Source: Candidatus Gemmiger excrementipullorum (GTDB lineage: Bacteria; Bacillota; Clostridia; Oscillospirales; Ruminococcaceae). Taken from it: a stretch of 47,380 nt of DNA. Numbering within the stretch: the first letter of the stretch is position 1; each line of letters starts with the position of its first letter. Positions 9,351 through 16,213 of this stretch are shown one piece after another. Below the pieces are notes generated by a model. That model saw only the letters and a program-made list of their open reading frames with translations, had not been told where the DNA came from and made no database searches. A program made the position numbers and the translations under genes. Where the stretch lies: contig DXEI01000056.1 of the NCBI GenBank assembly GCA_019115045.1, positions 1-47,380 on the forward strand, in the 5' to 3' direction.

Positions 9351-9656
9351 TCAGGCAAGATGTTTTGCGCACAGCTGCGCAAGGTGTTCGTCCGTTATGC
9401 CAAACACGGCGGCCGGTTTGGGGGTAAGCACCGCCAGGTCGGCGGTGGTCAGCGGCATGCGCCGGCAGGGCACGACCCCCTCGCAGGCGGCTTGCATGTG
9501 GGTCACGGTACGCTCGCTGGCGTCTGCGGCCAGCAGCACCAGCGCCACCTTGCCGCACAGGGCTTTTTCCTGCACGCGGTCGTACCCGTGCAGCAGCTTG
9601 CCGGCTTTGCGGCACAGCCCCAGCGCGCCCAGCAGCGGGTGTTGGTCATTCGCCAT
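9351..9656 (-). CDS. ylxQ: L7Ae-like ribosomal/RNA-binding protein YlxQ
   Basis: Members of this small L7Ae/L30e-fold family bind kink-turn RNA and are linked to ribosomes; the exact role of YlxQ is not settled. The 101-aa product begins with the conserved LLGALGLCRKAGKLLHGYD and keeps LVLLAADASERT, which correspond to the L7Ae RNA-binding face. Its start overlaps the end of rnpM by 11 bases, indicating translational coupling. The position between rnpM and infB is the same as in B. subtilis. Confidence 0.9.
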   Translation of the reverse strand: MANDQHPLLGALGLCRKAGKLLHGYDRVQEKALCGKVALVLLAADASERTVTHMQAACEGVVPCRRMPLTTADLAVLTPKPAAVFGITDEHLAQLCAKHLA

Positions 9657-9957
9657 GGTCTGCCGCCCCCTTTGCCGTTTGTTCTGCGCACTGGATCTCC
9701 TCGGTCAGGCGGTCGTAGATCTCGCCGGGGATGGGCACCTCAAACGTGCGTTCCAGCCGTTTGGCCTTGCGGGCTTTGGCCAGGCACGCGGCCGAGGGGC
9801 AAAGGTACGCCCCCCGCCCCGGGGCTTTGCCGCGCAGATCGATGCTGATCTCGCCTTCGGGGCTGCGCACGACGCGCACCAGCTCCCGCTTGGGGCGCTG
9901 GGCGTTGCAGCCGATACAGCGGCGCATCGGGATCTTTTTTTGCTTTTGCTGCTGCAA
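9646..9957 (-). CDS. rnpM: RNase P modulator RnpM (YlxR, DUF448)
   Basis: YlxR-family proteins bind RNase P RNA and modulate its activity in B. subtilis (family knowledge). The 103-aa product has the DUF448 signature IPMRRCIGC, then RELVRVVRSPEGEI and GRGAYLCPSAACL, with conserved cysteines. It appears to start at a TTG codon (9957): AAGAGGT lies eight bases upstream, and the basic N-terminal stretch before IPMRRC is typical of the family. An in-frame ATG at Met11 would cut into the domain. It overlaps ylxQ by 11 bases and follows nusA after 64. Confidence 0.92.
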   Translation of the reverse strand: MQQQKQKKIPMRRCIGCNAQRPKRELVRVVRSPEGEISIDLRGKAPGRGAYLCPSAACLAKARKAKRLERTFEVPIPGEIYDRLTEEIQCAEQTAKGAADHGE

Positions 9958-10021
9958 GTAGCCGACCTCTTTTCACATAGGGTCCGGGGCGGCGGGGCCG
10001 CCCGGTGGAAAGGCTGACGCC

Positions 10022-11095
10022 TTAGTCCTCGTCCTCGCCGTAATAGCCGGACTCGGGGTGGATGTCGATGTTGTAACCGGTCAGGTGGGCGCACAGGCGG
10101 ACGTTCTGGCCTTTGTTGCCGATGGCCAGACTGAGCTGGTGGTCGGGCACCGTGACACGGCAGCTCTTGCTTTCGCCGGGCAGCAGGTCGACCTTGACGA
10201 CCTTGGCCGGGGACAGCGCGGCCGAGATAAACTCGGTGATATCCTCGCTCCAGCGGATGACGTCGATCTTCTCGCCGCCAAGCTCCTGCACGATCTTTTC
10301 CACACGCGCGCCGCGGGCGCCGATGCAGGCGCCGACGGGGTCGACGTCGGGGTTCTTGCTCCACACGGCCAGCTTGGTGCGGGCGCCGGCCTCACGGGCG
10401 ATGGCCTTGATCTCGACGGTGCCGTCGTAGACTTCGGGCACTTCCAGCTCAAACATGCGCTTGACCAGGCCCGGGTGGGTGCGGCTGATCGTCACGCGCG
10501 GGCCGCGGTCGGTGGCCAGCACATCGACGACATAGACCTGCACGGTCTCGCCCTCGCGGAAAGTCTCGCCGGGGACCTGCTCGTTGCGGGGCAGCACGGC
10601 GCTGCCGCCTTTGCCCAGATCCAGCACGATGTTGCCGCGCTCGGGGTCGATGGAGACGACGGTGGCGGTGATGAGCTCATGCGCGCGGGACTGCATCTCG
10701 CTGCACTGCAGGTTGCGCTCGCCCTCGCGCAGGCCCTGGCGGATGACGTGCTTGGCCGTCTGCGCCGCAATGCGGCCGAATTCTTTGGTCTTGAGCACCG
10801 TCGTCATGCGCTGGCCGACCTTGTAGGTCTTGCGGACTTTCTGCGCGTCCTCCAGGCTGACCTGGGTATGGGGGTTCTCGACCTCCTCGACGATGTCGCG
10901 CAGCAGCGTGACGCGGAACGAGGCCGTCACCGGGTCGATGTCCACGGCGACGTTGTCGTCCTCAACTTCATAGTCCTTTTTGACGGCGATGACGATGGCT
11001 GCCTTGATCTTTTCGATCAGGTAGTCGGCCGGCAGGCCGCGCTCTTTTTCCAGGTCTGCCAGGGATGCAAAAAATTCGTTGTTCGCAGTAGCCAT
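10022..11095 (-). CDS. nusA: Transcription termination/antitermination factor NusA
   Basis: NusA binds RNA polymerase and promotes pausing, hairpin folding and intrinsic termination. The 357-aa product has the N-terminal polymerase-binding domain (about 1-125), an S1 domain (about 130-200), and two KH domains, with DPVGACIGARGARV in KH1 and IGNKGQNVRL in KH2. It ends soon after KH2, as Gram-positive NusA does, and lacks the C-terminal acidic repeats of E. coli NusA. The frame opens further upstream, but the ATG at 11095 follows GGGAGGATACC and starts at the normal NusA N terminus. It lies 63 bases after rimP. A leader terminator upstream of rimP suggests attenuation control. Confidence 0.97.
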   Translation of the reverse strand: MATANNEFFASLADLEKERGLPADYLIEKIKAAIVIAVKKDYEVEDDNVAVDIDPVTASFRVTLLRDIVEEVENPHTQVSLEDAQKVRKTYKVGQRMTTVLKTKEFGRIAAQTAKHVIRQGLREGERNLQCSEMQSRAHELITATVVSIDPERGNIVLDLGKGGSAVLPRNEQVPGETFREGETVQVYVVDVLATDRGPRVTISRTHPGLVKRMFELEVPEVYDGTVEIKAIAREAGARTKLAVWSKNPDVDPVGACIGARGARVEKIVQELGGEKIDVIRWSEDITEFISAALSPAKVVKVDLLPGESKSCRVTVPDHQLSLAIGNKGQNVRLCAHLTGYNIDIHPESGYYGEDED

Positions 11096-11158
11096 TTTTA
11101 TGGTATCCTCCCAAGTATTGGTTTGGTATTTTGGGTCATACATTGCGGGGCGCGGCGC

Positions 11159-11650
11159 TCAGCCAAACAGGTCCTCATCGTCGCAGAGCTTGACATACCC
11201 CGCCGCTTTTACGGGGAAGGTATAGCGCTCCTCCCCTTCTTGCAGCGTGACGTTGCCGTCGGCGTCCAGCCCCTGCAAAATGCCGGCCACGTCGCGGCGG
11301 CCCGCCTCGTCGGGGCGGATAAGGTGCGCCGCGCATTTCTGCCCGCGCAGCGCCTCGTAGTGTTCGGGGCGGGTCAGCCGGCGGCCCAGGCCGGGGCTGC
11401 CGACCTCGAGGTAATAGCTCTGCTCGATGGGGTCGGCTTCGTCCAGCAGCGGGTCAATAGCGCGGGAGACCGCCTCGCAGGTGTCGGTGTCCAGCGGCGC
11501 GTCGCGGTCGATGAGCACGCGCAGGAACCAGTCCGGCCCTTCTTTTTCAAAGCGGACGTCCCACAGGCGCAGGCCCATGCCCTCGACCGTGGGGCGCACG
11601 AGCGCTTCGACCGTTTTGGCCGCGCCGCCGCTGTTTTGCTGTTTTGCCAT
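11159..11650 (-). CDS. rimP: Ribosome maturation factor RimP
   Basis: RimP assists 30S assembly. The 163-aa product matches the family: an N-terminal domain with EGMGLRLWDVRFEKEG and LRVLIDRDAPLDTDTCEAVS, then LEVGSPGLGRRL, and a C-terminal SH3-like domain (about 90-163). It is the first gene of the nusA operon, with AAGGAGCAAC before the ATG. Transcription should start near 11728 and first meet a terminator-like hairpin at 11684-11710. Confidence 0.95.
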   Translation of the reverse strand: MAKQQNSGGAAKTVEALVRPTVEGMGLRLWDVRFEKEGPDWFLRVLIDRDAPLDTDTCEAVSRAIDPLLDEADPIEQSYYLEVGSPGLGRRLTRPEHYEALRGQKCAAHLIRPDEAGRRDVAGILQGLDADGNVTLQEGEERYTFPVKAAGYVKLCDDEDLFG

Positions 11651-11678
11651 GCAGTTGCTCCTTACAGTTGCCTATCAT

Positions 11679-11710
11679 AAAAAGAAAGCGGACCTTGGCG
11701 GCCCACTTTC
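11679..11710 (-). terminator. Leader terminator / probable attenuator of the rimP-nusA operon
   Basis: On the minus strand an 11-bp stem (outer arms GAAAGTGGGCC and GGTCCGCTTTC, two G-U pairs, loop GCCAA) is followed at once by TTTTT. It lies between the operon promoter and the rimP start codon, about 18 bases after the predicted transcription start, so most transcripts would have to read through it. The gene across the promoter (padR) is divergent, so this cannot be an upstream gene's terminator. Confidence 0.75.
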
Positions 11711-11734
11711 CAAAAACGATCATCGAACAGTAAG

Positions 11735-11763
11735 ACTATACCACACCGCCGCGCAAAATGCAA
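11735..11763 (-). promoter_or_regulatory. Promoter of the rimP-nusA-infB operon
   Basis: Minus strand TTGCAT (11758-11763), a 17-base spacer and TATAGT (11735-11740), with TGG directly before the -10. Divergent from the padR promoter about 75 bases away. The gap between them holds a GC-rich imperfect hairpin (about 11776-11800) of unknown meaning. Confidence 0.75.
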
Positions 11764-11837
11764 GCCCTTGCGGCCGAAAAATGCGCCGCAAGCGGCATTT
11801 TGCGGCGTTTTGGGGGCTTCAGACCACCCGTTTGCGG

Positions 11838-11866
11838 TTGACGGCGGCATGATATCGTATTATAAT
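11838..11866 (+). promoter_or_regulatory. Consensus promoter of padR
   Basis: TTGACG, a 17-base spacer and a perfect TATAAT. It is one of the strongest sigma-A type promoters in the window and is overlapped by the palindrome at 11852-11881, as expected for an autorepressed regulator gene. Confidence 0.85.
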
Positions 11867-11881
11867 ATCATTAAACGATAT
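11852..11881 (+). promoter_or_regulatory. Probable PadR operator
   Basis: ATATCGT (11852-11858) and its exact complement ACGATAT (11875-11881) are 16 bases apart and flank the TATAAT box. A dimeric winged-helix repressor bound here would block polymerase. The location just before padR suggests autoregulation; the binding itself is inference. Confidence 0.6.
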
Positions 11882-11901
11882 TGTTATACGAGGTGAACCC
11901 C

Positions 11902-12303
11902 ATGCCGAAACAGGCGCTGGAAAATTTGACGGAGTCGATGTTTTATGTGCTGATGGCGCTGACGCGCGGCGACGCCTGCGGGGCCGAGATCACCGCCTTT
12001 GCGGCGCAGGTGTCGGGCGGGGCGGTGCGGCTGGGCCCGGCCACGCTGTACACGCTGCTGGCCCGCTTTGAAAAAGAGGGCTTTTTGACCGAGGCCGGCA
12101 CGGTGGGCTGCAAGCGTTACTACCGCCTGACGGCCGCCGGCAAAGCCGCCTATGAGGGCGAGCACGCGCGCTTGCAGCGCTGCCTGGACGACGCCGCCCG
12201 GGCGGCCATCACCGCCCCGGCCAGCCTGACGAAAGGAGCCGAGCACAATGAAAACGAGCGAGAGACAAACCGTGCGCCGTCTGGCGCCCTGCCCGCCCTA
12301 TGA
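11902..12303 (+). CDS. PadR-family transcriptional regulator
   Basis: PadR proteins are dimeric winged-helix repressors, often of membrane-stress or transport genes. The 133-aa product has the PadR core: FYVLMALTRGDACGAEI, then LGPATLYTLLARFEKEGFL and KRYYRLTAAGKAAY, over about residues 10-85. The ATG at 11902 follows GAGGTG; an earlier in-frame TTG has no such site. The last 18 codons overlap the start of the next gene by 56 bases, an unusually long overlap that suggests tight coupling. It probably controls its own promoter and the two DUF2812-type membrane proteins behind it. Confidence 0.92.
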   Translation: MPKQALENLTESMFYVLMALTRGDACGAEITAFAAQVSGGAVRLGPATLYTLLARFEKEGFLTEAGTVGCKRYYRLTAAGKAAYEGEHARLQRCLDDAARAAITAPASLTKGAEHNENERETNRAPSGALPAL

Positions 12304-13471
12304 TGTGGAAGCCTGCGAGAGCTGGCTGGGGGATATGGCCGAACAGGGGCTGATGCTGGAACTGTGGGGCCTATTGGATGTGCGTTTCCGGCGGGAGGAA
12401 CCACGCCCGGTGCGCTACCGCCTGACCGCTGCCCGGCTGGAGGGCAATGTACTGTTCGGCCCGCCGGACGCCCCCGACGCCGGGGAGGAAGCGCTGTATG
12501 CAGAAACGGGCTGGCATTTTATCTGCCGGCAGAGGGAGTTTTTTATCTATGCCTGCGACGACCCCGCCGCGCCGGAACTGCACACCGACCCCGCGGTGCA
12601 GGCACTGAGTTTGAAGATGGCCTGCCGGTCAGCGGTCTACTACTGGATCGGCTGGCTCATCACCCTTGCCGTGCAGGTCTCAAATTTCCGCTCCCTGAAC
12701 GGCATTCTTTTTCTTGTAGAGTATCCGCTGCTGAACCTGGTTTTTGCCTTTTGTCTCGCATGGTTCACACTGGATTGGCTGCACAATCTGTATAGCATTT
12801 TTGCTTTGCGCCGCAAACTGAAACGTGGCCTGCCGCCCGCCCCCCACAAAAACTGGCGACGGAGCGCGCCGCTGTACCGCTGCGCCAACGGGGTATATCG
12901 CCTGATCTTCCCTTGCGCGATCGTACTTTTGTTCTTTGTCATCTTTCGGCCGGACAAGCCCTATTATCAGCGCACCACAGAAGAGGAAAAAGCCGCCATG
13001 CCCTTTGCCACCATGGAGGACTTGGCGGACGGCACCTTTGTGCTTTACGCAGAAGAGGACGATGCTTTCTACAATTCTATGGAAACGCGGCGCACCCTGC
13101 TGGCGCCCCGGATCATCGAATTCCGGGAGCGCGGCCGGATCGTGCAGGGGGACGATGTGCTGCTGGACAATTATCTGGCTGTGGACTATTATGAAATGCT
13201 TACCCCCTGGCTGGCGCAGAAACTGGCGCCCGGCCTGTACGGACTGGATGACACCTACTATACCCAGCCACAGACGCTCCCTGCCCTGCCTGACGTCGAT
13301 ACAGCCCGCGGGTGGCGCAACACCGACGGCGACCGCTGCGAACTGATCCTGACGGCAGGACGGCGGGCGATCCGCATCACCTGGAACGACCCCGACGGCA
13401 CGCTGGGGTTCGACCGGCTGGCCCCCCAACTGGCCGAAGGATTTTTGCAGGGTGCACAACCGGACGTATAA
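12248..13471 (+). CDS. DUF2812-type membrane protein, first copy
   Basis: Function unknown. The 407-aa product has an N-terminal soluble DUF2812-like domain (about 12-110) with PPYDVEACESWLGDMAEQG and WHFICRQREFFIY. Hydrophobic segments follow at about 128-147, 152-177 and 215-233, then a C-terminal soluble domain (about 235-407) that should face outside if three helices are used. DUF2812 proteins commonly stand behind PadR regulators, as here. The ATG follows AAAGGAG inside the 3' end of padR. It is a paralogue of the next gene: both share LHTDPAVQALSLKMA and end with TLGFDRLAP. It may be the sensor or effector of the PadR unit, which is inference. Confidence 0.8.
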   Translation: MKTSERQTVRRLAPCPPYDVEACESWLGDMAEQGLMLELWGLLDVRFRREEPRPVRYRLTAARLEGNVLFGPPDAPDAGEEALYAETGWHFICRQREFFIYACDDPAAPELHTDPAVQALSLKMACRSAVYYWIGWLITLAVQVSNFRSLNGILFLVEYPLLNLVFAFCLAWFTLDWLHNLYSIFALRRKLKRGLPPAPHKNWRRSAPLYRCANGVYRLIFPCAIVLLFFVIFRPDKPYYQRTTEEEKAAMPFATMEDLADGTFVLYAEEDDAFYNSMETRRTLLAPRIIEFRERGRIVQGDDVLLDNYLAVDYYEMLTPWLAQKLAPGLYGLDDTYYTQPQTLPALPDVDTARGWRNTDGDRCELILTAGRRAIRITWNDPDGTLGFDRLAPQLAEGFLQGAQPDV

Positions 13472-13567
13472 AACCGCGGCGCTGCCCGATCCCACAAAAA
13501 AGCCGCGCCCATTACGCTGCGAGGCCAGCGCTTTGGGTGGACCCGATTTGCCCTAAAGGAGCCGACG

Positions 13568-14755
13568 ATGAAACGTGACGACAAAATAGTCTACCGCCTG
13601 CCGCCCTGCCCGCTGTATGATGTAGAGCGCTACGAGAGCTGGCTGGGCGACATGGCCGCCGCCGGGCTGTTTTTGCAGGCGCAGGGCGTGTTGGCGCGGT
13701 TCCGGCGCGGTACGCCCGCCCCAGTGCGCTACCGCTTGACGGCCGCCCGGCTGAAAGGCAGCGCGTTCGACTTTTTGCCCACCGCCCCGCTGCAGGAAGA
13801 ACGCGCCCTGTATGCCGAGAGCGGCTGGCAGTTCGTCTGCGCACGCGGGGAATTTTTCATCTACGGCTGCCTGGACCCCGACGCGCCCGAACTGCACACC
13901 GACCCCGCCGTGCAGGCGCTGAGCCTGAAAATGGCAAGGCGCACCGCCTGGAGTTCCTTTGCGGGCGTACTGCTCAATGTGGTGGTGCAGGCCGTGTTGT
14001 GGTCCCGCCGCACGCCGCTTTTGCTGCTGGTGGAGCAGCCGCTGCCCGTCGTCTGCCTGCTGCTGTTCTGCTGCTGCATGCTGGGCCTGGCGCTGCGCGA
14101 CCTGTACGCCGTTTTGCGCCTGACCCGCCGCCTGCGCCGCGGGCTGCCGCCCGACCACCGCCGCCCTTGGCGTGCGGCGGCATGGCGGCACTATCTGGGT
14201 CTGGGGGTCTCCTGGGCCTGCTTTCTGGCGGTGCTAGTTTCGCTGTTGGCCGCCTGGGCACAGCCTGACCCGCGCCGCCCGCTGGCCGAAAACGACGGGC
14301 CGTTCCCCTTTGCGCGGCTGACCGACCTGGCCGAAGGCACGCTGCTGGACAGTGAGACCGCCGCCGGGCAGAACACCATCGAGCGGCGCGCCTCGCCGCT
14401 GGCGCCGGCGATCTGGGAATGCCACGAGGACGGCATACTGCTGCGGGACCGTGAGCCGGCGCTGAACACCGTGCTGTCGACGGTGTACTACGAGACGGCA
14501 GCCCCCTGGATCGCCCGGCGGTTAGCGCCCGAGCTGTACCAGCGCGTCGAGGTCCTGGCCAGCGAGGCGCAGCCCCTGCCGCCGCTGCCCGGCATCGACG
14601 CCGCCTACGCCTACCGCGACGGCGACAGCGCTTTTTGCGTGTTGGTCCTGGTACAGGGCCGCCGCGTGGCGTGCAGCTGGTGGACCGACCCCGACGGCAC
14701 GCTGGGGTTCGACCGGCTGGCTCCCAAGATGGCGGCGGTGTTTGCGCAGGGGTGA
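13568..14755 (+). CDS. DUF2812-type membrane protein, second copy
   Basis: Function unknown. The 395-aa product is a tandem paralogue of the preceding gene with the same plan: N-terminal DUF2812-like domain (PPCPLYDVERYESWLGDMA, then WQFVCARGEFFIY), hydrophobic segments at about 128-146, 148-178 and 209-230, and a C-terminal soluble domain with PFARLTDLAEGTLL and DPDGTLGFDRLAP. Identity is high in the N-terminal domain and at the very C terminus but low in the membrane part, so the duplication is not recent. AAAGGAG precedes the ATG. A 96-base gap separates the copies, without a clear promoter, so they are probably cotranscribed with padR up to the terminator at 14794. Confidence 0.8.
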   Translation: MKRDDKIVYRLPPCPLYDVERYESWLGDMAAAGLFLQAQGVLARFRRGTPAPVRYRLTAARLKGSAFDFLPTAPLQEERALYAESGWQFVCARGEFFIYGCLDPDAPELHTDPAVQALSLKMARRTAWSSFAGVLLNVVVQAVLWSRRTPLLLLVEQPLPVVCLLLFCCCMLGLALRDLYAVLRLTRRLRRGLPPDHRRPWRAAAWRHYLGLGVSWACFLAVLVSLLAAWAQPDPRRPLAENDGPFPFARLTDLAEGTLLDSETAAGQNTIERRASPLAPAIWECHEDGILLRDREPALNTVLSTVYYETAAPWIARRLAPELYQRVEVLASEAQPLPPLPGIDAAYAYRDGDSAFCVLVLVQGRRVACSWWTDPDGTLGFDRLAPKMAAVFAQG

Positions 14756-14793
14756 CGCCAAAGCCGCCCTGCGCCCTTGCTGGCGATACAAGA

Positions 14794-14840
14794 ACACGCC
14801 CGCCCGGGCCGTTGGCCCGGGCGGGCGTGTTTTCACTTTT
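14794..14840 (+). terminator. Terminator of the padR-DUF2812 operon
   Basis: A perfect 17-bp stem (14794-14810 with 14814-14830) around a GTT loop, followed by TTTCACTTTTT. It lies between converging genes and may also serve the aminopeptidase on the minus strand, though the U tract on that side is weaker. Confidence 0.85.
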
Positions 14841-14855
14841 TATAGGGGCAGGCCA

Positions 14856-16091
14856 TCAAAACGCCCACTCGCCGTTCTCGAAGATGGTGACCTCGCGGCC
14901 GTCTTTGGTCACGCCGGTGACGTGGGTGTCGGGCGCGCCGATCATGACATCCTCGTGGATAGCGGAATCGTTGAGGCCTTTTTCCAGCAGCTGGGCGCGC
15001 GTCAGCGAAGCGCCGCCCTTGATGTTGGTGGGGTAGCCCGCGCCGAACGCGATGTGGCAGGCGGCGTTTTCGTCAAACAGCGTGTTATAGAACAGCACGC
15101 CGCTGCGGTTGATGGGGCTGGACGCCGGGACGAGCGCGATCTCGCCGATGCGGTCGGCGTTCTCGTCGGTGGCCAGCAGCTCGGCCAGCAGGGCGGCGTT
15201 TTTCTCGGCCCCGTGCTCGACGACTTTGCCGTCCTTAAAGGTGACGTGCCAGCCCTCGATGAGCTGCCCGTTGTAGGCGTAGGGTTTGGTGCCGTAGACG
15301 ATGCCGTCGACGCGGGCACGGTCCGGCGCGCAGAAGACTTCCTCGGTCGGGACGTTGGCGATGAACTCGATGCCACGCTCCGACTTGCTGGACGCGCCCT
15401 CCCAGGTGGCGTCCTGCGCCAGGCCGATGGTCAGGTCGGTGCCGTTGCCGCTGGTGATGTGCACGCGGTCGAGGCCCCAGGCGTTGAGCTGGTCGCGGCG
15501 GGCCGACGTTTTGGCGACATGTTCACGCCAGGCGGCGACGGGGTCGCCGGTGGAAACGCGGCAGACGTCAAAGATGACTTCCCACAGTTTTTCCATCGCC
15601 TCTTCGACGGGCAGGTCGGGGAACACCTTGGCCGCCCAGCCGGGGGCCGGCACCGCGACGACGCACCACTGCACGCGGTCGTTCATCGTGTACTCCTGCC
15701 AGGGTTTCATGGCGGTGCGGCGCGCCAGATTGACGCGGTTGACCTTGCCGGCGTCCAGCCCCGCCAGGGCCTCGGGGTCCGCCGCATGGATGGCCAGCGT
15801 GCAGCAGCCGTCGGGGTCCTCGGCATAGTCGAGGTAGCTGCGCAGCTCGTAGGGTTTGAGCTCGCAGAGGTCGCTTTCCTGCGCAAGTTCCATGTGCAGG
15901 CGGGTGAGCTGGTCATCCTCCCACCGGACGACGACGTGCTTGGCGCCGGCCTCGTACCCGGCGCGCACACAGGCGTGGGCAAACGCCGGCATGGTGACCG
16001 GGCAGCGCACGATAAAGTTCTGGCGCGGGCGCACGTTGACGCCCACCTTGACGATAAAGTCGGCATACAGCTGCAGATACTGCTGGTTCAT
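14856..16091 (-). CDS. M29-family aminopeptidase (AmpS/PepS-like)
   Basis: A cytoplasmic metallo-aminopeptidase that removes N-terminal residues from peptides. The 411-aa product matches peptidase family M29 throughout. It keeps the C-terminal metal-ligand region: ERGIEFIANVPTEEVF (Glu ligands), GWHVTFKDGKV, CHIAFGAGYP (His) and NDSAIHEDVMIG (His and Asp). Length is typical (about 400). AAGGAGC precedes the ATG. It is transcribed alone, from a TATACT -10 box at 16129-16134 with no clear -35, towards the terminator at 14794. It fits with the peptide uptake genes elsewhere in the window. Confidence 0.93.
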   Translation of the reverse strand: MNQQYLQLYADFIVKVGVNVRPRQNFIVRCPVTMPAFAHACVRAGYEAGAKHVVVRWEDDQLTRLHMELAQESDLCELKPYELRSYLDYAEDPDGCCTLAIHAADPEALAGLDAGKVNRVNLARRTAMKPWQEYTMNDRVQWCVVAVPAPGWAAKVFPDLPVEEAMEKLWEVIFDVCRVSTGDPVAAWREHVAKTSARRDQLNAWGLDRVHITSGNGTDLTIGLAQDATWEGASSKSERGIEFIANVPTEEVFCAPDRARVDGIVYGTKPYAYNGQLIEGWHVTFKDGKVVEHGAEKNAALLAELLATDENADRIGEIALVPASSPINRSGVLFYNTLFDENAACHIAFGAGYPTNIKGGASLTRAQLLEKGLNDSAIHEDVMIGAPDTHVTGVTKDGREVTIFENGEWAF

Positions 16092-16166
16092 GGGTGTAAG
16101 CTCCTTTTTTGTTCATTCGGTTTCCCCTAGTATACACCATTTGCCGGCAAAAGTGTAGTGCCGCGC

Positions 16167-16198
16167 AAAAAAAGCAGGCCGCCTGTGAGGCAGCCCGC
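16167..16198 (-). terminator. Intrinsic terminator of murC
   Basis: A 10-bp stem on the minus strand (GCGGGCTGCC / GGCGGCCTGC with two G-U pairs, loop TCACA) followed by seven T residues, 16 bases after the murC stop codon. Confidence 0.88.
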
Positions 16199-16213
16199 TG
16201 TGGTGCAAGTGGG

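Noticed and set aside
6600..9848. A plus-strand open frame of over 1000 codons opposite infB
   Set aside because: It is the antisense shadow of GC-rich infB and its neighbours: low-complexity product (GDL/VDG/HHD-rich), no ribosome-binding site, no family motif.
11776..11800. GC-rich imperfect hairpin between the rimP and padR promoters, as a terminator
   Set aside because: It lies upstream of both divergent promoters, so neither transcript contains it; no function can be supported.
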